Assembly (NCBI GenBank): GCA_036936605.1
Contig: JAUPFV010000001.1
Location: 245,208,925 to 245,272,924, forward strand
Origin: Limnanthes douglasii subsp. nivea
Taxonomy: Eukaryota; Streptophyta; Magnoliopsida; Brassicales; Limnanthaceae
Reading direction: 5' to 3'
Length of the DNA: 64,000 bases
The translations under genes were made by a program, and so were the position numbers. This document shows, piece after piece, positions 57,845 through 64,000 of this stretch. The first letter of the stretch is position 1, and every line of letters starts with the position of its first letter. The notes beneath the pieces were generated by a model, which was given only the letters and a program-made list of their open reading frames with translations, was not told the DNA's origin and made no database searches.

Positions 57845-60822
57845 TTAGGGCTGGACTCCCTTAGATGTTCCTGTTTCATCTTGTTTCTTCTTGGGGTCTT
57901 TGGATTCATCATTGGGGCCCTCTCCGGTCCCTTCTTCCTCATCAGTGGTATCATCATAACCACTGGAATAGTTGTGCTTATCACCATCTACCATAGTATG
58001 GAATGGGAGATCTTCATATTCCATATATTTCCATAGAGTACCGAGTGTCATCTTCGGGAATGTTCAGTGAAAAAGCAAGACCATGTCAGATTTGACTTCG
58101 ACATACCTCTCTTCTTGGGAATCTATCACCTTGTTGGTGTATGCATCGACCTTGGCCTGAATTGTCTTCTCCTGCTCCTTTATCAAATCCTCTTTCTCCT
58201 TGGTGATTTTGGACATAGCATCTCCAAGAGAAGTCTTGTCACCGGACAGGGTTTGGATAATATTATCCTTGGCCTTCACCTCCTCATTTGAAGCGGAGAG
58301 ATCCTTCTCCAAGCCAGAACACTTGGTTTGGAGTTCTGTGTTAACCATCTCCGAAGTAGCCAGCCTGGTGGCAAAGTCTTCTTTCCCCTTCTTCCACTCA
58401 TCGAGCTCTTTCCTTAATGCTTCAACACTCTGATTGGCGTTAAGGAGGTCATTAAATAAGCTCTCTTTATCTGCATTGAGTGTGTTGATAAGGGTAGATT
58501 GGTTTCGCACTTACCTCTCCAGGTTGAGCACCAGCTGAATGTTGCTCAACAAGGAGTGAGTCACCATGTCATTCTCCACTGAAACAGAAAAAGACTTACC
58601 ATTGAATGTAACCATATTTGAGGAGCTTGGGGGAAGATAGGGCCCAACAAAGTCATCTTTTTCAAGGTCATCAAAGTAGAGACCAATATTTTGGAAGCCA
58701 CTAATATCTACTCCGTCAATATTGATATCCCCTCTGGTACCCTCTCCGGTATGAAGACCACTTGGGATTTGCTCTGCCAAGGTGAGGTCTGTTGGGTCGA
58801 CCGGAGAAAGAGACGCCGAAAGCCGGAGATAGACTTCAACCCCCGAGGATATTTTCTTCTCCGTGGCTGCTCTATCTTCACAATCTACTCCCCGCTTTCG
58901 GTCCTTCTTAGGAGCCTTTGGAAGATTTGGAGGTCCACATGCCTCCATAATACTCCCATCTTCAACCACTTGAAGTAGAGTAGCATCGATTCCCCCTTGG
59001 ATCTGCACTTCCTGATTCATTGGGGCGATCTCCTCAACACCACCTTGAGCAACCTCAGTTGCAACTTGTTTCTTCTTGCCCTTCTTTCCCTTCATCTTAC
59101 TTGGGGATTTTGCTCTGCCAGGCAAGGCCATCTTGCCATCATTTTCCTCTATTCTCTAGAGGATGACACCCAAAGGGGGTAGAGTGGTCAATTCCTCCCA
59201 AGTAAGGTCTCTCCGGCCTGTTGTGTTCCAGAGGTGGGACCCCACTAAATTGCCGGCGGTGAAGCCATTCTGGAAATGATTTCCCCATTTATCAGTAGTC
59301 CAAGCATTCAACTTGGCACATGTGGTCTGCCCCTTCTCTAAATACTCGGAGAACTCCTTCGGCAACACTAACCAAAGAAAAATAAAAATAGTTTAGAGAT
59401 AATTTTTTACAAACTAAAAAAGACATACTTGATGAAATATTTACCTGAGCTTTTTCATCTGTTAGTGAGCATGCTAGGGTTGACATCAGCCTTGATTTTC
59501 CTCCCGTTTTCCCAAGCCCTACTAATAAACAGAAATCGGGTCTTCCAATTCTTCTCTGACTCGAGAATATTTTCTACCACTTTAAAGTTATCTCCTATAT
59601 TGTAGTGGTAGAAAGGGATGATATGGTTTTTGCAGAGGCCGGCCAAAACAGAGAACTGCTCCATTGGAAGCGGTATTCCGGAGAGCCTAGAAGCCATGAT
59701 ACATGCCATAAGGGTGTACCAAGCATTTGGACTCGACTGGATTGGACAAAGTTTTATCAGATGAAAGTATCTGACAATCTCTGGATCCAAGGGAAATCTG
59801 AGCCCCCAGTTAAATAAATCCGTATAAATGATTATCTCGCTAAGCTTGTAGTCCATTGAGGTCTCCAGAGTAATCAGTGTCCTCACCTTTACAGACTCAG
59901 GGATCCCCCATTTCGTTCGAATCCGGCCTACCTCGGCAGTATGAGTGTAGACATAATTGATGTTCTACATGGCCAACAAATACTCACACTCACCTTATAG
60001 AAGAAGGGTCCCACTTTACCTTCCAGGCACTTCGGCAGGTTCGGATGTTTCAGACAGAGTTTCTTTTTACCCTTGATTTTTTATGAATGGCAGCATCTCC
60101 TATTTGCTCGGAGACGTCGGTATCAAATGGATCATCTTCTATACCGTCCTCCATTACCTCTTCCATCACCATGGAAGGTTTGTCAGATGTTGTTGGTGGG
60201 GGAGTGCTGGTGGCTGGCTCAGTAAGTTCTCCGGACGGTTGAGCATCACCCTCTCTTAGGGGTCTGGTGTCCGGCAGGGGCTCAGTCCCGGAGGGCTCAT
60301 TCTAAGAGCTAATTCTAGTGGCCTCCGGACCAGAGGATTTATCTTTTAGGGCTCTGATATATGCCCCTGATCCCGTAGCTTTGTCCTTGGTCCCAGACTT
60401 AGAGAGCCCTGATTTTGGGGATTTAGATTGATAAACAACAGCTTGACCCTTTATCAATCGGCCTGTCCGACGAAGAGTAACCTTTTCTAGGATTTCTCAG
60501 TATCTAACCCCATAAAAATGAATGGAGAGGGACTCCTTGTGCTTGATACGACTTTTTCACATTCAACAGAAGGCTGTGACTCCTGAACCGAGGAGCCTGA
60601 TAGAATGGGCGAAGAGCTTAGTTGAAACAAACGCATGGGTTTGGAACTTTTAGCAGAAGATGAAACTCAATCAGCTTTTGAAGACGGTGTTTCGGGCTTA
60701 TCGTTTGAAGAAACTGGAAGACCTGCAGTGATACGTCTCTCTCGCTCAACCCTTTGTGCTTTTTCTAACTCCGAGACATTAAGCCACCCACCTTTCACCA
60801 ATGCGTTTCTTGCCGTGAACAT
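57845..60822 (-). pseudogene. T4 antisense gene (aORF), two exons
   Basis: ATG at 60822 (MFTARNALVKGGW). Exon 1 60822-59445, intron 59444-59368 (77 bp, GTAAAT...GGTTAG), exon 2 59367-57845. Exon 2 has no frameshift in 508 codons, only stops near 59156, 58511 and 58060. The globular block is open at 59886-59455. Basic stretch GKKGKKKQ, coiled coil (about 58510-58090) and acidic tail as in T1. Exon 1 has a stop near 60670 and small indels near 60490. Function unknown. Confidence 0.82.
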
Positions 60823-61256
60823 GAACCTACACAAGAAGAATTTTGAAAAGAGAAGTAAAATATTTGAAAGGGAGAAATGAGAAAGTGATGAAGATGGTAA
60901 AACAGTGAAAAGAAGTAATTTATACTAGAAAAGGCAAAAAAGTTACCAAATACCTAGGAGAAAACGAAAAGGCGAAAGTAATGATTGAAGGCGGCGGTGA
61001 CGTCATAGGGATTAAATAAAGAGGTTGTTTTTTAGGATTAGTGGGAGCGTCGTTCTAGGAGGAAAACGGTTGGTGAGGTGAATCAAAATGTGACACGTGT
61101 CCCACAATCCATAGCAAAACTCTTGAACTTCTGAGAAGTAGTCAGTCCGGATAAAACCTGAGCTAAACACTTAAAGAGTCCGGAGAATGTTGCTAGTGCC
61201 TAAGAAGATTTTTTGGTCTTGCCAAAAGCCTTTGACAAAACCCAAAAATGGGCTAC
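60823..61256 (-). promoter_or_regulatory. T4 aORF promoter region (best preserved)
   Basis: On the minus strand: TATAAATT at 60924-60917, about 95 bases before the ATG; palindrome TGACGTCA at 60998-61005 (bZIP-type site); CACGTG at 61094-61099 inside GACACGTGTCCC. All three align with sites in T2 and T3, and two of them with T1. The polypurine tract AAAAATGGGCT follows at about 61244-61256. Confidence 0.65.
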
Positions 61257-61634
61257 TGATGAGTCCGAAAATATTCACCACTCACTGTAGAAACCGGACA
61301 GGTTAATCCGGACAATAATCACCCACTGAACCATCCGGGCAGGACAAAAGTATTAAAACACTAAACACCTTTTTTGACTAAGCTCATTGCTAATCTGCTT
61401 AATAAACTAATGGGTTTTTGAACTCGACCCGATTCCCTAAGTTCGACCCGAAAGCCCATATGGCCCATAATTAAGGGCATAAATACCCAACCACTTTCAT
61501 TAATGAGGGTAATGAACATTTAATACAATCAGGCAGCTTAAATCTTTCACTACAAAAAACTTAAACATTTAATACCTTTGAAACACCACAAAACATCTGA
61601 CAAAATTATCCTCAGTCAAGGATAATCCACACCA
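61257..61634 (+). repeat. T4 3' LTR
   Basis: 378 bp, TGATGAGTCC...CACACCA, followed by AGTAT. TATA-like GGGCATAAATACCC near 61476, the first T lost to C. Confidence 0.95.
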
Positions 61635-61639
61635 AGTAT

Positions 61640-62238
61640 AACAATTGGAAAGAGGTTGACATTGAGTCTGATAGTCTATCCCTTATCAACATGCTGGGAT
61701 CAGGTAAGTATCCATGGTTTCTTCGTCCTTTCTTGACTGTTTGTAGGAGCCTTATTACCTCTAAGATGACTATCAACTACACTCGTCGACTTCAGAATCA
61801 AGAAACTGATTGGACAAGGAAATGAGTCTTAAATATTAAAGAAAATCAGTCTCTTAATCACTTGAATGCTCCTAATAGTTTGCTTGCTATTGTAATTTTG
61901 GAAAGTTTAGGTATATTGTACATCAATTCAAGCCAAGGCTAATCCTCTTTTTTAGTTTTCGTTTTAGTTTTTGTTCAAATTTGCAAGAAACTTTTGTTTT
62001 GTTCCAGTTGTTTCTTGTGTGAAGTGGAGCTTGATTGAAGAAGATTTTGACAGAGCTTCTTTCTCTGTTTTCAATTGAATTTGGTTTTGAAGGGAAATCT
62101 TAGCGCCTAATATTCTTCAAATCTCTTTTTTGGATTATTGTTTTGTAGTCCTTTAAGTTATATTGTTTTTTCTATCAAACAAATTGTTGTAATTTTTCTT
62201 ATTAATGGAAATTCTGATTAAAAAAATATTAAAAAAAT
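61640..62238 (+). pseudogene. LINE2 RNase H end, 3' UTR and A-rich tail
   Basis: The frame continues from 51319 without a shift: NNWKEVDIESDSLSLINML, an RNase H block with its catalytic Asp. TGA at 61823 (probably from Trp) and a final TAA at 61940. The 3' UTR is T-rich, ending in an A-rich tail before the 16-bp target duplication. Confidence 0.85.
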
Positions 62239-62254
62239 AAATAGATTAAATATT

Positions 62255-62888
62255 AAGAGTAAAAACTAGGGTTCGAGATGGCAAACAGGACAAATAATGG
62301 TAGAGTTGTTATGACGTCACACAAAAGGGTTATAATGTAATCTATTACGATAAACATATTGTAATGACCATTACGATCACGATACTATATTATTTAAGTT
62401 TATATTTATTATAATATTATTATTATTTTTACCCGCGTTTGTATTGTATACATAAATATTTAATTTATTTTTTAATTTTATATTATTTTATAACAAATAT
62501 AAATATCGTTATTATTTGATAAATAAATTGTTATATAAGTCGTACACAACCATAATTTAAAAATAATATAAAATTATTATATAATTGTTGTATTTAAAAC
62601 CAGTATAATGTTATTATAGTTTGATAATTATGGTTTGATTATAAGTACTACAACTATTATTATATTTGATCATTACCAATTTGTTTATTTTTATAAGTGG
62701 TTAAAAAATTAGGATGTTACATTACGAAATTGAATGATAACAAATAAATTTTATTGATTTAAGTCTGTCAATCCCTATACTCTTGCCGGTCATGAGTTGT
62801 AAAAATATTCTCAAATAGAACTACCTTATTACAAACTCTATTACAAATATGATACCTCTAAAAAACATTCTTCCTCTGATTCAACTGA
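62255..62888. other. AT-rich intergenic DNA, no gene
   Basis: Long A/T tracts (62400-62720). A stretch around 62330-62390 repeats TAATG/CATTA-like words in both orientations, but I see no defined terminal repeat. Nothing codes. Confidence 0.5.
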
Positions 62889-64000
62889 TTATTCATCAGC
62901 ATGTCCCGTAACAACAACTTCAGCTTCATTCATAAAATTTTGTCAAGATATTTTGTCACGTCTTCTGGAAATTCATCGAACATATCCTTCATCAGATTCT
63001 CGTCCATTTTATACTATGATTCTTGCATCCTATGTTCCACCACAGTCCAATCCTTAATTGCAACAAGCACTCCAAGTTCCCCGCCTGCCAATCTTGTTTG
63101 TTTAGTTATGTATTGCAGCATGGACTAAGAAAACGCACATTCAATTAACATTATAGACATAGGTATTGAAAAAATCTCTCTGGCTAACCTGCAAAGAATA
63201 TGAAACTAGTATTCCTTCGAATTCCACCATTTTAAGATATCAAGAGAGTTTTTTTATCATACTGATCAAGTCAACTGAAGTGTTAAAATATATTACCATT
63301 TCATTAGCATCATCTTGAGGAGTTTCTATTGGCATCCCACTATTTAACATTACAATTTTCACATAGTTAGAGTGACGATTTTTATCTCTCCGCTTATTAC
63401 TACGACTATTACCTCCTACATTTGAAGATCTGGCATTTATATTTCTCCTGTATTTTTCAACATAATTATTATATATTATATAATTATAAGCATCAATGTC
63501 TTGAATATATACTTGAGGGTTATAGGTTACATTACCAGTTTATATACTTTTATAAAAAAACTCAACTAAAAAAGTAAAACCTGCCCGTATTTTAAAAGAA
63601 TAAAAAATGCATCGAATAACATAGGCGTATGGGATGAGATTAAAACACTGTATAAATTTTGTTTTCATATTGGGCTCCATGTTGCGACATACACTCTTAT
63701 TCCTATATGTATCCATAAGCATCGTAAGTTTTATAATTTCAAAAAAGACCAAGTGAATGTTAAGAGTATATTGTGTATAAACGTTTTTAGTTGTATATTT
63801 AAACAACTTCAAGAAACTTAAAATTGAAGAACAATAATTCCAATGCTGATTATCAAGAACATCATTATGAATATCTCTATAAAGCATAGTAATCTCATGT
63901 TTATATGTATAAGCATGTGAAAGAAGATAATATACAAAGTTCAATCTAGTTTCGATATTTGAAATGAATGTTTTTAATAACTTTTCACTAGCCTTAACAA
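62889..64000 (-). pseudogene. hAT-type transposase remnant (3' part)
   Basis: DNA-transposon transposase, C-terminal half, minus strand, running off the right edge. 63944-63540 is open and matches the region before the dimerisation domain (WNYCSSILSFLKLFKYTT; MEPNMKTKF; a RIKLEG-like block changed to KIRAGFTF). Further on, DILKWWNSKEY-stop-FHILCRLAREIFSIP and ECAFS (63240-63130) are the hATC dimerisation motif. The frame ends with TGHADE and TAA at 62891-62889. Stops at 63540, in hATC and after ECAFS show that it is dead. Confidence 0.8.

Larger units (their letters stand above)
51320..61634 (+). mobile_element. Complete Tat element T4, nested in LINE2
   Basis: 10,315 bp from TG to CA with an exact target duplication AGTAT (51315-51319; 61635-61639). 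LTRs, primer site, gag, protease, RT, both RNases H, integrase, antisense gene with promoter and polypurine tract are all present. Point lesions break gag-pol in many places. Confidence 0.96.
46365..62238 (+). mobile_element. LINE2: full-length L1-type LINE, split by T4
   Basis: Flanked by a 16-bp perfect duplication AAATAGATTAAATATT (46349-46364; 62239-62254). It consists of 46365-51319 plus 61640-62238, about 5.55 kb without T4, ending in an A-rich tail (from about 62218). Contains ORF1, endonuclease, RT, zf-RVT and RNase H in order. Confidence 0.92.

Noticed and set aside
1..64000. tRNA, rRNA, CRISPR arrays or bacterial-type operons.
   Set aside because: None seen. The content is plant nuclear with spliced genes and retroelements; the tRNA-like words are primer-binding sites only.

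Overview
The window is a retrotransposon-dense stretch of an AT-rich plant nuclear genome. The plant assignment rests on a WRKY gene with plant-type introns, Tat-type Ty3/gypsy elements with an additional (archaeal-type) RNase H, plant L1 LINEs whose ORF1 carries a DUF4283-like domain, and a copia element primed by initiator tRNA-Met. A eudicot is likely; I cannot name the species.

Layout. T1 (1-10025, left edge outside the window) is a Tat element sitting in the RT of an older relative (T0, 10026-11331). T2 starts inside gag at 11332, is interrupted at 18630 by a complete element T3 (18631-28198, target duplication TCCTC), resumes at 28204 and ends with its 3' LTR at 29684. The only host gene that looks largely intact follows: a five-exon WRKY72/61-like (group IIb) gene on the minus strand (30013-32733), with an in-frame TGA in its last exon. 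Next come a decayed LINE (LINE1, 33891-38757), an NF-YC-like intronless pseudogene (40204-40668) split by a copia element (40669-45939, minus strand) that itself holds a truncated Tat LTR, and a second LINE (LINE2, 46365-62238) with a 16-bp target duplication. LINE2 is split inside its RNase H domain by a complete Tat element T4 (51320-61634, target duplication AGTAT). The right end holds a hAT transposase remnant on the minus strand.

How the Tat elements are built. Each reads LTR - primer site - gag - protease - RT - RNase H - second RNase H - integrase on the plus strand. A convergent region with a short conserved hairpin follows, then a long gene on the opposite strand (called aORF here), then its apparent promoter, the polypurine tract and the 3' LTR. 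The aORF is split by one short intron (77, 86, 77 and 77 bp in T1, T2, T3 and T4) at the same phase-1 position in all four copies. Upstream of it lie a TATA box, a TGACGTCA-like site and a CACGTG box. All gag-pol copies are broken by private stops and frameshifts. One stop codon, between protease and RT, sits at the same place and in the same frame in all four copies, and its consensus context (TAG CAA TTG) is close to the known leaky-stop context.

Most interesting points: the antisense spliced gene with its own promoter, the shared protease/RT stop, the conserved convergent hairpin, the WRKY premature TGA followed by 209 open codons, and a nested insertion history that exact target duplications resolve.
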